From positions 1 to 64,000 of the forward strand of contig MARA01000005.1 in assembly GCA_001792895.1 (NCBI GenBank): DNA of 64,000 bases, written 5' to 3'. The stretch comes from Lentinus brumalis (Eukaryota; Basidiomycota; Agaricomycetes; Polyporales; Polyporaceae). Positions 23,265 through 35,400 of the stretch are shown here, piece by piece. Within the stretch, counting starts at the first letter, position 1, and every line of letters starts with the position of its first letter. The translations under genes and the position numbers were made by a program. The notes under the pieces were generated by a model. That model was not told the origin of the DNA. It worked only from the letters and a program-made list of their open reading frames with translations, and made no database searches.

Positions 23265-26200
23265 TTACACATCTAAACGCCTGCCCCCATCCTCCTCATC
23301 CCCGTCCTCGTCCTCGGCCCTCGACAGCGCGATCGACGCCCGCCGGTCGAGCAGATCCGGGTCCTCCACCGCGTTCTGCACGTCGCCCAGGTACCAGTTC
23401 GGCATCAGCAGCGACAACAGGAGCGGAATCACGCTCAGCACCGTCGCCGCAACCAGCATCGTCTTCATCGTGTCGCTGTACGCTGCACCACCCGAAAGCA
23501 TCAGCACGCAATTCACCAACCATGCGATCCTGCGAAAAGACACGCGGAGAGACGAGAGACGAGAGACGCACCGCTGATGACACCCTGGCGCACCGGGTCC
23601 CCCAACGGCCGCGCCCTCACATCCGTGATGCTCCCAAACAGCGCCTCCCGCTCCTCCCCCGTCAGCCCCGGCAAATACTCCTCCAACTTCCCCGGCATCA
23701 CCCCGGCCCACATCGCGCCCGCGATGCTCCCGCCCACGCCCGCCCCGATCTCCGTCCACAGCAGCACGAGCGCGATCACCATCGCCACGTCCGCGTGCGG
23801 CACGGACGCCTGCGCCCCGACCCCCGAGCAGATCGCCGCGAACCCGCCGCCCATGCCCTGCAGGATCTGCGTCCACACGAGCTCCGCGTCGGACCCGTCC
23901 GGGCTGCGCGAGTGCACCATGAGCGCGACGCCGATCAGGCGGATGATCAGGCCCGAGACGAGGAGCGGCTGCAGCGCGGTCAGCGGGGAGCGCACGGCAG
24001 GAGGAGGGGAGACGTACCTTGTACCGCTGGGTGAAGCGCATCGTGACGCCCGCGACGATGCCGAAGATCGTCAGCCCGACGGTCTGTGCTTGGCCAAAGT
24101 AGAACACATTCGTCATCGACCTGAACGCAACATTAGCGTTTGCCCGGGCGGGAGAACATCGGAGCACGCACCATGACTTCGTGACCAACACGAACGACGG
24201 CAGGTACGTGAACGTCAAGAAGAACGAAAGCTGTGTCTCCCGTTAGCCGACCGAAGCCCAACCCAATCTCAGAGAGCAGAACGCACGAAGTCGAAGAACC
24301 CGATCCACGCCGCGCACACGACGGTCCGGTTGAACAGGAACCGCCGCGCAATCACAGGCCGCTTTGCGTACCTGATGTCCCACAGCGCGAAGACCGGGAG
24401 CAAGAGCCAGCCCATGACGAGCATCGCGATCATCGACGCTGGAGGAACACATCGGTAAGCCACTGTAACTTGCATGAGACGGCGGGTACGCACGATTGCG
24501 CCAGCTGCCTCCGGCGCGCTGAGCGAGTGTCATCGGTACGAGGATGAGCGCGACGGCGGTGGCGAGCAGGACGAGTCCGACGAGGTCGAGCTGCTCCGCG
24601 AAGAGCCACACGCGCTGGAGACGATGCAGCTTCACTGGGGGTGCGAGGTCCTCACGCGGCGTGGCAGTATGGACGAGCCCGAGCTTCTGCGCCTTGCGCT
24701 CTCCCCAGAACAGAGTGAGGATCAGCGGCGTGAGCGCAGCCGGGACGAGGATGGCGAACATGCCATCTGCGAGCGGTTAGCACAGTTGACAGAGGGAGAA
24801 ACATAGGCACGTACAGCCCCACCGCCAGCCGAGGTGCTTCAGCACGGCGTCGGCGATCTTCGAGCCAATGATGGCGTTGACGATGAACGGCGCGGAGGTC
24901 AGTCCGGACACGAGACCGCGCCATTTGAGCGTGGTGATGTCGGCTATTAGTACAGATGTGAGAAGTTGCAGTCCTCTGGGAAGAGTCAGCGACGCTCTAT
25001 GCGCAGGGACAGACAACGCACGTGTATCCACTGCGGACGGTACGGTCAGGACATGGGACGGCAAGAAAGCAAGCGGACGTACATAGCATAGAGAATAATT
25101 CCTACTGCGATGGCCCCGATATTGGGTGCGAACGCCATGGTGATATAGCCTGCGAGTCCGTCAGCACCCGGACGCCCAGCGAGCTGCTCGCATACGCACC
25201 GAGAACATAAAATACAACTACGAAGACACGTCACAGATCAGCACTTCTCCCACCGAGGAGCCGCGGGGTACTCACGGACAACAAGGTAAGCGGTACCACG
25301 GGACGTAACGTCAGCGACCTTCGCGATGACGGGCTTCCCGCAAGCGACTGCATACCCGAGGAAGATTAGATCGCTGCAGAAGAGCATAAACCGATGACGC
25401 GACGCACCGAGTATAGACTGCGCGACTTGGATAGAGGATATGAGGCTGTGCGAGCCAAAGTATGACGTTGCGAACGCGAGATAATTCGAGGTTGTCTGGT
25501 TGTCGAGGGAGTACACGTAGGAGGCGAGCCCAATCCTGTCCCAGGTATCAGTTGATTGTATGCGCCGGGAATCAGGGTAATCTCATGGACCGCGAAGATC
25601 GCGTTCACTGCGAGAGGCCTACTCGCAGGCGGTCTTGAGCAGTGGATTATGAAGAGTAGGCTCTCTGAGACGACTGCAGGGCGCGCCGGAGTCGCGGTTG
25701 ACAGGCACATCGCTCAGAGTCATATCATTGAGACGATTGTCGCATTTACGGACGCGGGGATCGTACAACAATACGTGCGCCAGCGTCGCGAGCATCTCGG
25801 CCACCAGGCAACGCGGAGTATCTGTCCGGCAGACAGTCCGCGTCGACCTTCCAGGGTGTCTGTGAAGTCTCGGGTGTGAAGCCGAGACTACTGCCTGTAA
25901 CGCGCACTGTCCCGACGATCATGTCGCCGCCACGCGCCTGTAGACACTACTAGTGTTCAAGGCGTGCGCAGCACCGCACAGCCCATGAAATCGAGTATGC
26001 GCTGCCGACGAAACCAAAAGAATTGGTCATGGCGGCGAGAGACGCGGCGGGACTTGGCCAAGGTGGTCAAGGCGGGAGGCGGGAGGACTCAATGTCTCCG
26101 TCCGGGGGAAAGCTCTTGGTCGCTCGAACGTTGTCGGCGCGACGAGTCACTGGGACAGCGGGTGACGTACTCTTATGGCTGTTGTCCGATGGACAACTTG

Positions 26201-26774
26201 CTGGTCGCTGGGACGTTCCCGCCAAGAATCATCGCTCCCGGAGATATCATGGAGCGCGGAGATGGAGTCCAAGGGCAGAGATGCGGAATCGTAGAAGTAC
26301 ACCCTCCGGCGCCATGCGTGTCGTTCCTGATCGTCTTTGCGGAATAACATGCCAGAGCCAAGCCATTGGGGTCGGAAGGGAACGCTCTTCGAGATGCTTG
26401 CAGGACGCGCCGAAGTCGCGGTACAACGCAAACAAGATGAAGACTCACCCAATAAATAGAAGCCATCGCGACGTGGACGTGAAAACGAACTCTGCGGCCT
26501 GTACGGTCGCGACGCCCCCATGTGCATCCTCCTCCGCCTCTATCTCTTCGATGGTCTCCGGGTCGAGCGTAGAAGTAGTGAGAATCGATCTTCGGGCAAC
26601 TATAGGGGACAGAGGGGAGCGATCTCGGGAGATGTCGCGACTGTGACGAGCATCTGGATGACGGGGATTCCGGGGCGTTAGTACGGTCGGACGAGGCGAT
26701 GTGTGCAGAGGTCGAGACGGACCTACGGGTGATTGCGGGAGGCGAGCGTAGCCGCCGCGACGAGAGGTAGACAT
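23265..26774 (-). CDS. siderophore-iron transporter (ARN/MirB-type MFS, about 14 TM)
   Basis: Proton symporter expected to import ferric siderophores. Exon 1 (26449-26774) encodes a cytosolic tail (MSTSRRGG, DPETIEEIEAEED) and HGGVATVQAAEFVF, SRWLLFIG. After a 913-base intron, exon 2 from 25535 continues IGLASYVYSLDNQTTSNYLA, FGSHSLISSIQVAQSIL, a strong match to the family. Next come GKPVIAKVADVTSRGTAYLV (25276-25347), an 18-base exon LVFYVLG (25200-25217) and YITMAFAPNIGAIAVGIILY. Then LLTSVLIADITTLKWRGLVSG, the central loop with LHRLQRVWLFAEQLDLVGLV, RRFLFNRTVVCAAWIGFFDF, LTFTYLPSFVLVTKSW, WTQILQGMGGGFAAICSGVG and PNWYLGDVQNAVEDPDLLDR; stop at 23265. All joins keep frame; about 600 residues. 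A GATA-like site lies 133 bases upstream, suggesting iron control. The long first intron is unusual. Confidence 0.92.
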
Positions 26775-26906
26775 CCCGGGTAGACTGGGGGGTTTATGTG
26801 CGGGGAGAGAGGGCAGGTCGCATGGTGGGAGAGAGAGGCTAAGTAGAGCTCCCTTGCAGCCCATTCGGAGACGAGAGTCGCGCGCTGCGTTGCCACATCA
26901 TATCTA

Positions 26907-26915
26907 ATCAGATAC
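26907..26915. promoter_or_regulatory. ATCAGATAC, near-match to the iron GATA site ATCWGATAA
   Basis: Eight of nine bases match ATCWGATAA, 133 bases upstream of the siderophore transporter start, where a SreA/Urbs1-type repressor would be expected to bind. A site this short is common by chance. Confidence 0.4.
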
Positions 26916-26924
26916 CGCACCCGG

Positions 26925-27375
26925 CTAGCCCTGTTCCGGTCGCGCGCTTCTTCCGCGAACCTCTCTTGCTTCCGGATCTCCTCTTCTTCCTCTTCTTCCT
27001 CTTCTCCATCCATCCATCTTCGCACATCGCCATGCACTTTTCTACTCGAAGGCCGCATGCGTTTCCTGCACCCTCATCGATTTTGATGTCATCCCGGGAG
27101 GCCGGCCCCACAACGCGCGCGGCCGACCGCAATCCCGACATCCACCGACCCCGGAATCTTGTTCCATCTCGGGAAAATCACCACGTCTACGCTCTGCACC
27201 ACGCGTGTGTCTGTCGCATTCCAGGCGTCATTTTGTACGAACCCCGAGTACGCCGTTCGTTCGTCTACGCGGTGTTACCGGCGTGCCTCCGATCACAAGT
27301 TCTGGCCGACGTCGAAGTTCACAATCATGGTGAGTTTGCAGCGTCGTCGGGCTATGATTCCCTTCCAGGAGTCGT
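26925..27375 (+). repeat. right copy of the ~440-bp duplicated segment
   Basis: Inverted counterpart of 10920-11365. It lies directly upstream of the siderophore transporter and reads away from it. Two frames are partly conserved: NLVPSRENHHVYALHH, and a better one, ILFHLGKITTSTLCTT then VAFQASFCTNPEYAVRSSTR, which faintly recalls an MSP/VAP domain. Neither gives a complete gene. It may be the 5' part of a divergently transcribed gene that has decayed. Confidence 0.65.
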
Positions 27376-28210
27376 GCACGGTAGCCTTGCTCTCCCACCT
27401 CCGAGTGTCTTCCATGCTCGTATCCCATCAATGAGCCTACCGAAGTTTGCGGCCCGATTCAGATGCTGCTTGTTCTTATTTCGCTTCAGTCCGCCTCGGT
27501 CGCTTGGACGCCATTCCACAGCAAGACGGCTGCCTTAGTCCTAGTCGACCATCCGCCCGACCATGCTCCGTCTCCCGCCTGCTAGTAGCACCTCCATCAG
27601 GCTTGTCTACGGCCCTCGCTCGCGTAGGAGTCGGGCTCGCTGGTCCTCGCTTCATGTATCCGACACAATGCTCGTGTCAAGCTATCCGTCTCTGACCCCA
27701 GAACATCCCAGTAGACGGTCTATCTGTGAGGACTCGGCCCACCCGAGAGACGACTGTCTACCGCGAACAGGCCACATGGGCCTGTGGTCATGCTCGCTCT
27801 CCTAGACGACCTGCTCGACAAGCTCGATGAGAACCGCCACGCGAGTCGCTGGTGCGAGGGTGTTCGGACATTAGGTGACCGCGCGCTCCCTCGAGCGAGT
27901 GCCTCCGAACAACGTGTCTGGCAACCGTTCGCTCTCTCGCAGCTCCCCGCGGCCCGCCTCCCCATGATGGTGAGTCGCACACACGGACGCTGGTCCTATC
28001 CCCCTTCTGACTATATGGGACTTTACCGGGCGAGGAAGTTCGAGTTGCTTGCGATTCTCCCCCGCGAACATCGTCAAGGTCAGTTCATCTTTGCGCTGCG
28101 CGTCGTACGACAGGATAGCAATTCTGCAGGCACCGTGTGAGGTAAAGTTCCCGCCACGACGTACGAGATCAACAAGTACAGATGTATACGTAATAGATAG
28201 CTCGTGCTGC
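27376..28210. other. no confident gene
   Basis: A plus-strand open frame ending at 28140 (LLDDLLDKLDENRHASRWCE) looks protein-like, but I find no clear start, splice pattern or family. It may be the 3' part of the gene suggested at 26925-27375. Confidence 0.3.
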
Positions 28211-31200
28211 TCAACCCGGACGACCTATACCCGTGGCAGGGACCCACTGCGCAGTGACTTGTACATCTTCCCCGGACTCAGGCGTCCGACTCTCCCTCTC
28301 TGAGCGGACCGGACATTCACTGCATGAGAAGGATGAAGCACGTATTTTGCTCTTGTCGTCATCCGAGATACTCGAGGGGTTGCTTCCTTACTTTTTAATG
28401 AATCCCGCCGCCACGATCGCGTTCTAAAGGGTATGTTAGCTCCTCAGCACGAAAGACAGGACGTTCGCTTACATGGAAGTCGGTGTGGGCTATTCCAAGC
28501 AGTGTATCATACCGGTTATCTTCGATGTACGCTTTCTTCAGGGCGCTGTTGATCACAAACATGAGCCTGCATTTGTCCATAAGTAAGCCAGCATCTTACA
28601 TTATCAACTCCTCGACATGCCGGTCCTCCAGTGTCGCCGCAGTGCATGTGCCTGGATCTCAAGACGTGGCAGTTAGATGGCCCGCCAAAGGGCAAATCCC
28701 AATCTGTCATTAACCCTGTGAAGTTCTCACCGTTCGAATCCCCCCGGGCCGTTTGCTTCCCGGTGCAGTTCGCCACAACCCGTATATCCAAAATGATATT
28801 CAATGTTTTGATTTGATCATAGCATGGAGAGTTGTACTAATCAATGGGAATTTCTTAGTAACGAGGATGGTGGGCAACCGAGAATGTACGTACTCTGGTC
28901 TTAGCATTGTGGATAAAGATGTCCAGATAAAGCAAGGCATCTTCTAGTATGCCGTGTCCAGCGATGAACCTAGTTCTACGCAATCGTCCGCCTGCGGTGC
29001 GAATCAAGTCCCACATAATGTTGTCATCCCCAGTGCGTAGATAGGACACGAATGAGGGAATAGGTGGAAGTTGGTCCTCACGTATCAGTTGGCAGTTCCG
29101 TGGCTCTTCGGGTACAGAGTTCCGGTATTTGAGATGGTAGTCGGAGAATCTAAATGCATAGATGAAGTGCATGATGGCCTTGAGCTGTTGGAAGTCCTTC
29201 GCAGTGAGTAACATATACAGTACGACCGCATCCGTGGCAGTGGCTTCCCAGGACATGTACTTCGTCCGGAACAACCGCATCGCCGACATGCAGTCGTCTG
29301 CAAGACGTCGGTGCACATCCTTGACGCTGACGTGAAAGACGTCTCCAGCACGTGATGGCTCGACCAGGAACTCCCGAAAGGTGGCATGTATGATTCGGAA
29401 CGGTGAGTTGACATTGTCTCGCTCAAACAAGATGAGGGAACGCAGCTTGTTGAGGATGGGAACCGACTCCGTTGTGGGCATGCCCGTCAGCTTCTCCAGA
29501 GTCGCAGGAGCAACCCCGATAGGATCCTGCAGAGCGACAAGGTATCCGAGGACCCGTGTGAGGCGCGCCTGCATCTTTGCATATCGCTCTCGCGGGGGGA
29601 GTACACTCTCCAGCACCGTGCGATAGAGCGTATATAGCGGATCGAGCCCTGTGAAAGAACCCTTAACGGTCTCCAGAAGGCTGTATCGTTCCTGTATCAA
29701 CGCCAGGTCAAGGTCGGCCAGGATGAAATTGATTGCCGTTCGGGCATAAACAAACAATCCTTCCGACCTCTCCACCAGAGTGGCAACTCTGTACGGATCC
29801 GCGTCGGACCACACCTGGCTCGTCTTGTGCTTAGCGAGCTTAGCACGGATGAAGCGGTCGATATCGCGGTCGACCGAGTCGCGGAAGTCCTGTATTAAGA
29901 TGACGGCAGTGTGGGGCTTGATCTCAAAGGCGTGTAAGACATCATGGATGTAGCGAGGTTCCGGGCGTAAAGCGAGAAAGACGCGTAACGGGGACCCTGG
30001 CCGCACCGCAGCTGAGAGCAAAAGTCGAAGGAGGGTAGGAACGAGCTCCGGCCCGTCTTCCGTACATTCGTCAAGCCCATCAATGACAACGAAGATTAGT
30101 GGGTGGGACGATGAGAGTAAGCTGAGCGGCTTGTCGATGAGGTCCTTGAACTGATGTTCAAGTCTCTGAAGGGTCCCTATCTTGAGGTGCTCACGGGCAG
30201 CGTCAACAACAGCACCGCGCAAGGCCGGTTGAGACTGAGCTAGCTGCCATGCGATGGTGGAGAAGACCTTATTAGGTGTGTTCAGGTCTTGCACCCCCCG
30301 CGTGAAGAAGAAGGACGCCCCAAGACAACCGCGCTCCTTGAGGCGTTTCGCGAACTCGGACGCGATCGTCGACTTCCCGGTTCCTGCCTCTCCGATGAGA
30401 ACACAGACCGGGTCTTCGTCATTTCCTGCTTCTCGTGACTGTACCCTTTCCCACTCCTCCAGATACTGGAGGATTTCCTCACGGGTACCTTCCTGGAGAC
30501 GGGCCTTCATGGTGTTCGTAGCGGACAGGTAGTGGGCATCGTCTGCTCGCGGGATGCTACTCAGAATGCGTTCTTGCTCTGATAGACTGAGTGTCAGTGA
30601 GTGACAGAGACAAAGACCTGACTCCCGTGCACGTACCCGCGGCCTTCTGCTCTGCGATAACCCTCTGCATAGCGGATTAGATGGATGATTGAGAGCGGTG
30701 ATATGACACCGACCTTGATACCGCTCAAAGCTTCGGTGACCTTGGCCTCGGTAGTCACGCCATTCTCGATCTATTGGGCGACGTATTCAGGCTGAGAAAG
30801 CAACAGCACAGGGCCATAGCGTACCCGAAAGCCTTCGTGTGCGGCCGCGATCCTGTCTCTCATCCGGGCGATATCCTTTCCATCTCGGGTACTGTGTAGG
30901 TATCGATCGAAGGGGGTCCGCCTTGCAAGCTTGTCTGCATCGGCACATACTGTATTGAGCTCGCTTTACAGCATTCAGCCCCTTGCAAGGCCACTGAGTC
31001 TGTTCGGTGGTGTACGCACCTCTGTAACTTCCTCACTCTATCAAGCAGATAACTTGACCCAAAGACTTCCTCTCTCACCCGAGCTCTCTCCGAAGAGCCC
31101 ACGGGATACTCGTTCAATCCCGCCTCTAGCTTCCTTGTGAGTCCCTCCAGCGTGCCCGCGAGAGACTTCGTTTCCTCGCACAGCGCTCCCAGCGCATCGC

Positions 31201-31458
31201 AATTTGACTGTGATTTCTGTCTCGTTCAATGTATTAAGCCGCTCTACTCACACAATGAGAACAGCCTAGCCACCAACCTGTATCCTCTTCAAGAGCGCGA
31301 TCGTCACATCAAGGGCCAGGCTGAGTCCGGGGATCGGTGCCGTCGCGCTGATAAGTAGTGTCCTTGCTAGCTTCTAGGCCTTGTATGGTCAAGTCAAGAA
31401 CAGTGTCGGAGCAGATTCTGGCTCTGCTGGAGAGCTTAGGGAGCTGAAGACGAGTCAT
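28211..31458 (-). pseudogene. NACHT gene B: NLR-like STAND NTPase with a frameshift in exon 1
   Basis: Same family and exon plan as genes A and C, minus strand. Exon 1 (ATG at 31458) reads MTRLQLPKLSSRARICSDTV, LTIQGLEASKD, then runs into a stop. A +4 (net +1) insertion near 31353-31360 shifts the frame; downstream of it SATAPIPGLSLALDVTIALL reads on. Exon 2 (SNCDALGALCEETKSLAGTL), exon 3 (ELNTVCADADKLARR), exon 4 (ENGVTTEAKVTEALSGIK) and exon 5 are clean. The large exon (to 28855) has GEAGTGKST, IFVVIDGLDECTEDG and LALRPEPRYIH, where the usual Ser of SRPE is Leu. Its stop at 28855 is followed by the conserved tail exons LDIRVVANC (28796), AATLEDRHVEEL, AHTDFH, NAIVAAGF, then ECPVRSERES and a stop at 28211. 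Translation from a later Met could still give a NACHT-only protein. Confidence 0.8.
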
Positions 31459-32426
31459 AATAGCAGCAGCGGCCGGTAGGAGGTGGGACGCAGCCGAACA
31501 GGGGCGTGGACAGTGGCACCCCAAGAACGTGAATCCATAGGGCCCGAGGTGGTTCTCACGCAAACCGCAAGGCAATGATATTCTCTGGCGCGTATTACAC
31601 TGCGACCACTTCCGCGCCCAAACGCGAAGCAGGCAAGTGCATGGGAACAGCGCTCAAGCACATGTTTCGGGCGGCCTGTGAAAATGTGCAAGCTGCACAG
31701 ACTTGCCCCAGGAACAGGCCCTGAACATTACGGACGGCGAGCTCTTGATCTAGCTGAACGCCCTCCGGAGTTCATGGGGACCCCGGGGCATTGATGTGGT
31801 CGAGGGAGACAAGTTCACAAATCCGAGACGGACCTATGGGAGGCGGGAGTTGCCGCCGCGACGTGAGACGGACATCCCGGCAGTTGCTTTAGGCAGACTG
31901 GAGGCGTTACTTTCTAGCGGAGAACGAGAAGGGGTATACGTCTCCAACACAAGCTGCAGTGAACCGCTGGCCCCGATCAGGCAGCGTGCTTCCCCGCCCC
32001 ATGCTTCGTCCCGTAAAGGTCCCCCGAGACGTGCGATACCAACTCGGTCAGCAGGAACTGGCCCACTCGAGAGACGGACATTTACATCGAGCAGGAGATT
32101 GACCAGCCAGATCGAGTACTCTCGCTCTCCAGTCCCTGATCCGACGGGAGTTCTGGTAGAAGGAAGGGTTCTGAGTCCAAGAACGGAAGGCCGGAGCTGC
32201 ATGAACGAAGAGAACGCGCCAACTGGAGTCGGGGGGCACTCGACGCCGTGGCTCATGACTTACCGAACAAGATGTACAGAGTAGAGTCAACGCAATCATA
32301 GATAGCTAGGGTCGTTTGAGATGGATGGACGGCCTACGTCCGACATGATTGACCGCGCACCGAGCCTGTACCCCGCTTCCGAGTCTCACGTCACGCGATA
32401 CAAAAGGGGGGAAGGTGCGCACGCTG
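31459..32426. other. spacer between NACHT genes C and B
   Basis: No intact gene. Holds the promoter of gene B and a fragment of a siderophore transporter first exon at 31824-31900. One long open frame (31796-32284, plus) is antisense to that fragment and has no motif. Confidence 0.5.
31824..31900 (-). pseudogene. fragment of the first exon of a siderophore transporter
   Basis: Reads MSVSRRGGNSRLP and then a stop, against MSTSRRGGYARLPQSPVGPSR at 26774. The DNA match spans about 75 bases (gagacggacctatggg, gccgccgcgacg, gacatcccgg). Nothing further downstream of the gene is kept, so it is a small duplicated piece. Confidence 0.65.
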
Positions 32427-35400
32427 TCATTGGGAGACCATTGGGAATGCTACTCCCTGACCTGCTGGGATTGCGGCCGCCATGATCGCTTCCTGGAGGG
32501 TGTACAATGCATCGGTATCGCTTCAGAGCACGATATACAGCATGTCTCACATGAAAATCCCTGTGGGCCTTTTCGAGTGTGTCAATGGCATTGATCGCAT
32601 CCCGCGAAGTCAGATCTGAGTCACAGAGTGCGGAAAATTTCTTCAGAGCGCTGTTGTTAACGACTATGAGTCTCAGTCTACTCAGTAGTGAGGCACAAGC
32701 TTACGCTGTCAAACTTCGGACATGGTGGTCATCCAGTGTCGCCGCACTGTTGCCGGCATCTATACCTCAAGATGTGGCAGAGTTAGTAATTTGCCCGATG
32801 CGCCGACTAATCGAAGGCTCACCGGTTGGGCTGCCTGAATCAGCTTTCTCTGGGGCGCAATTCGCTACTGCGAGTATGTCTAAGACAATACGCAAGAGCT
32901 CGCGTGACATACGCAAGAGCTCGTATGAAATATGCTCGACATCTTTGGTCCTGAACCACTGATGAGGGCCAGGTCATCAGTGTTGGGGACAGCTTGCAAC
33001 GGAATTTTCGGAGAGAGAACCTACACTTATACGATCCCGGTGAGATTGCACCAGGCGGTGACAATCTTCCACCTCAGATAACAACTTGTGGAATCCATTC
33101 CCGGCGGGGAGAGATTGCCGGATCCTTGATACACTCGATAGGATGACGTGAAGCATGTCCGCTCGATCTCGGGCGGCTGTACACAGGAAGCCGCCATGAC
33201 CCTTGACCGTGGAGAGCAGCGGAAGAAGGTCCGGATTGGCCTGTCGCCCATACCATGAGTCCTGGCGGAGAGTGGCAGGTAAGACCCGTGGTCCACATCT
33301 GAGATGATGGTCGTGATATGTGAATGCATAAGAAATATGGGATGAATCATATCGCAGTTCACCCCCCTCCCAGAGTAGCTTCAGAAGGATTGCATGGTTA
33401 TTAGCGACATCCTTCCAGCGCCAATCCAGACAGGACCACATCGTCTGCATACAGTCATCCGCAAGACGTCCGTGAGCTTGCTTCGCGCTGACGCGAAACA
33501 CCTCTCCGGAGCGTGACTTATCGACGAGAAACTCTCGGAAGGTTGCGTGGAGAATCCGAAAGCGACAGTCGACTTTGTCGCGCTCAAAGAGCACGACAGA
33601 ACGCAGCTTGTTGAGGATGGGTACCGACTCTGCCGTGGGCATGTCCGTCAGCTTCTCCAGCGTTGCCGGAGATATCCCGTCCGGTTCCTGCACAGCGACG
33701 AGGTACCCAAGGACACGCGTGAGACGTTCCTGGAACCGCGGAAACCGAACTTCGGGCGGGAACACATTCTCCAGCACGGCGCGGTAGAGGGTATCCAGCG
33801 GAGCCAGGCCGAACACCTCTTCAACGCGCATCAGAATATCGTATCGCTCCTGTATGGACAGCAGGTCGTCCGCGTCGGCGAGAAGAAAGTCGATGGCCGT
33901 ACGCGCGTATATGAACAGCGCCTCGGACTTCTCCACGATGCTCGCGACTCTAGACGGATCCTCTTCGGACCAGCTCTTGCTCGTCTCGTGTTCAGCGAGC
34001 CTCGCTCGTACCAGACGTTCGATGTCGCCTGTCACTGAGCTACGAAACTCCTGGATGGAGACAACTGAGATGTGAGGTCTCAGTTCGGGGGTGGTAAATA
34101 CCCTATGGATGTAGTGGGGCTCCGGACGCGACGTCAGAAAAACGCGCAAGGGCCAGCCTGGTTTTGCGGAAGCCGAGAGCAAGAGCCGAAGTAGGTTGGG
34201 GACAAGCGCTCGCCCCTCTTCCGTACACTCATCAAGCGCATCGACGACGACGAAGATCGGGGGATGTGACGAGGAGAGGGCGTTGAGTGGCCGCTCGATG
34301 AGATCCTTGAACTCGCGTTCGAGTTGCTGGAGAGGCGCTATCTTGAAGTGTTCGCGAGCGGCGTCGACAATGAGGCCACGCAACGCTGGTTGCGACCGAG
34401 CTAGCTGCGACGCGATGGTGGAGAAGACCTTCCTGGGTGAGTTCAACTCTTGCACACCGCGTGTGAAGAAGAACGACGCTCCGAGACGGCCGCGCCCCTG
34501 GAGTCTTTTCGCGAACTCCGACGCGATGGTGGACTTGCCGGTTCCTGCTTCTCCGACGAGGACGAGAACCGGGAGCTGAGCACAGTGCTCTGCAAACTGT
34601 CCTCTTTCCCATTCCTCAAGACGCGCAAGTATCTGCTCACGGGTACCTGGTTGTAAATGGGCTTTCATGGTGTTCGCGGCGGAGAGGTAGTGTGCATCGG
34701 TGGCGCGTGGGATGCTATCCAGGACGCGTTCTTCCTCTAGCGGGAGTGCTTAGATGAGATAGATAGAAGCATACTGATCTCGTACCGCTCAGTTTCTGTG
34801 CCGCCGATATCTTCTGCTGTTCAGCAATAATCATCTGAGTACTAACTTAGCACTATACTCCGCCAGACGTGAGGAGTGAGACGAACCTTGATATCGCTCG
34901 ACGCTTTGGTGACAAGGATCTCCACTGTCACGTCTCCTTCAGTCTGATCGAGCAGGCACGTCGTCAGCAGACAGGTGCAGTAACTCTACGCTTTTCAACG
35001 GACCTGGAACCGCTTATGAGCCTCAGCGATCCTTCTCTCCATATCGTTCAGCGCCTTTGTGTCGCTGCCGCTGTATATGAACCGGGTGAAGAATCCTCGT
35101 CGCGTTAGCTCGTCGGCCTCACTACATACGGCCTCGAGCTCGCTACATGAGTATATGGATTAGCTTCAGAAGCGTTTATCGCTAGCACGTCTTCAACGCA
35201 CCTCCGAAGCCTTGCCACCCGTTCGATCAGTTTGTCGCAGCTCGTAAGTCCCTCCTTGATCTTCCTCCTCTGTTCGGGCTCAGCAGGATACTCTTCGGAC
35301 TCCTCCCTTATATGCTGCGCCAGTCGTTTGAGGGTATCGATGAGCTCATCCACCGTTCTTGCCAAAGACTGCGATGCGTTGCAATTGGACTCTGTCGCCT

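Noticed and set aside
25366..25804. Start of the siderophore transporter at about 25.7-25.8 kb
   Set aside because: The frame there (VNAIFAVHEITLIPG) does not join exon 2 in phase. The exon at 26449-26774 carries the family N-terminus and joins exactly.
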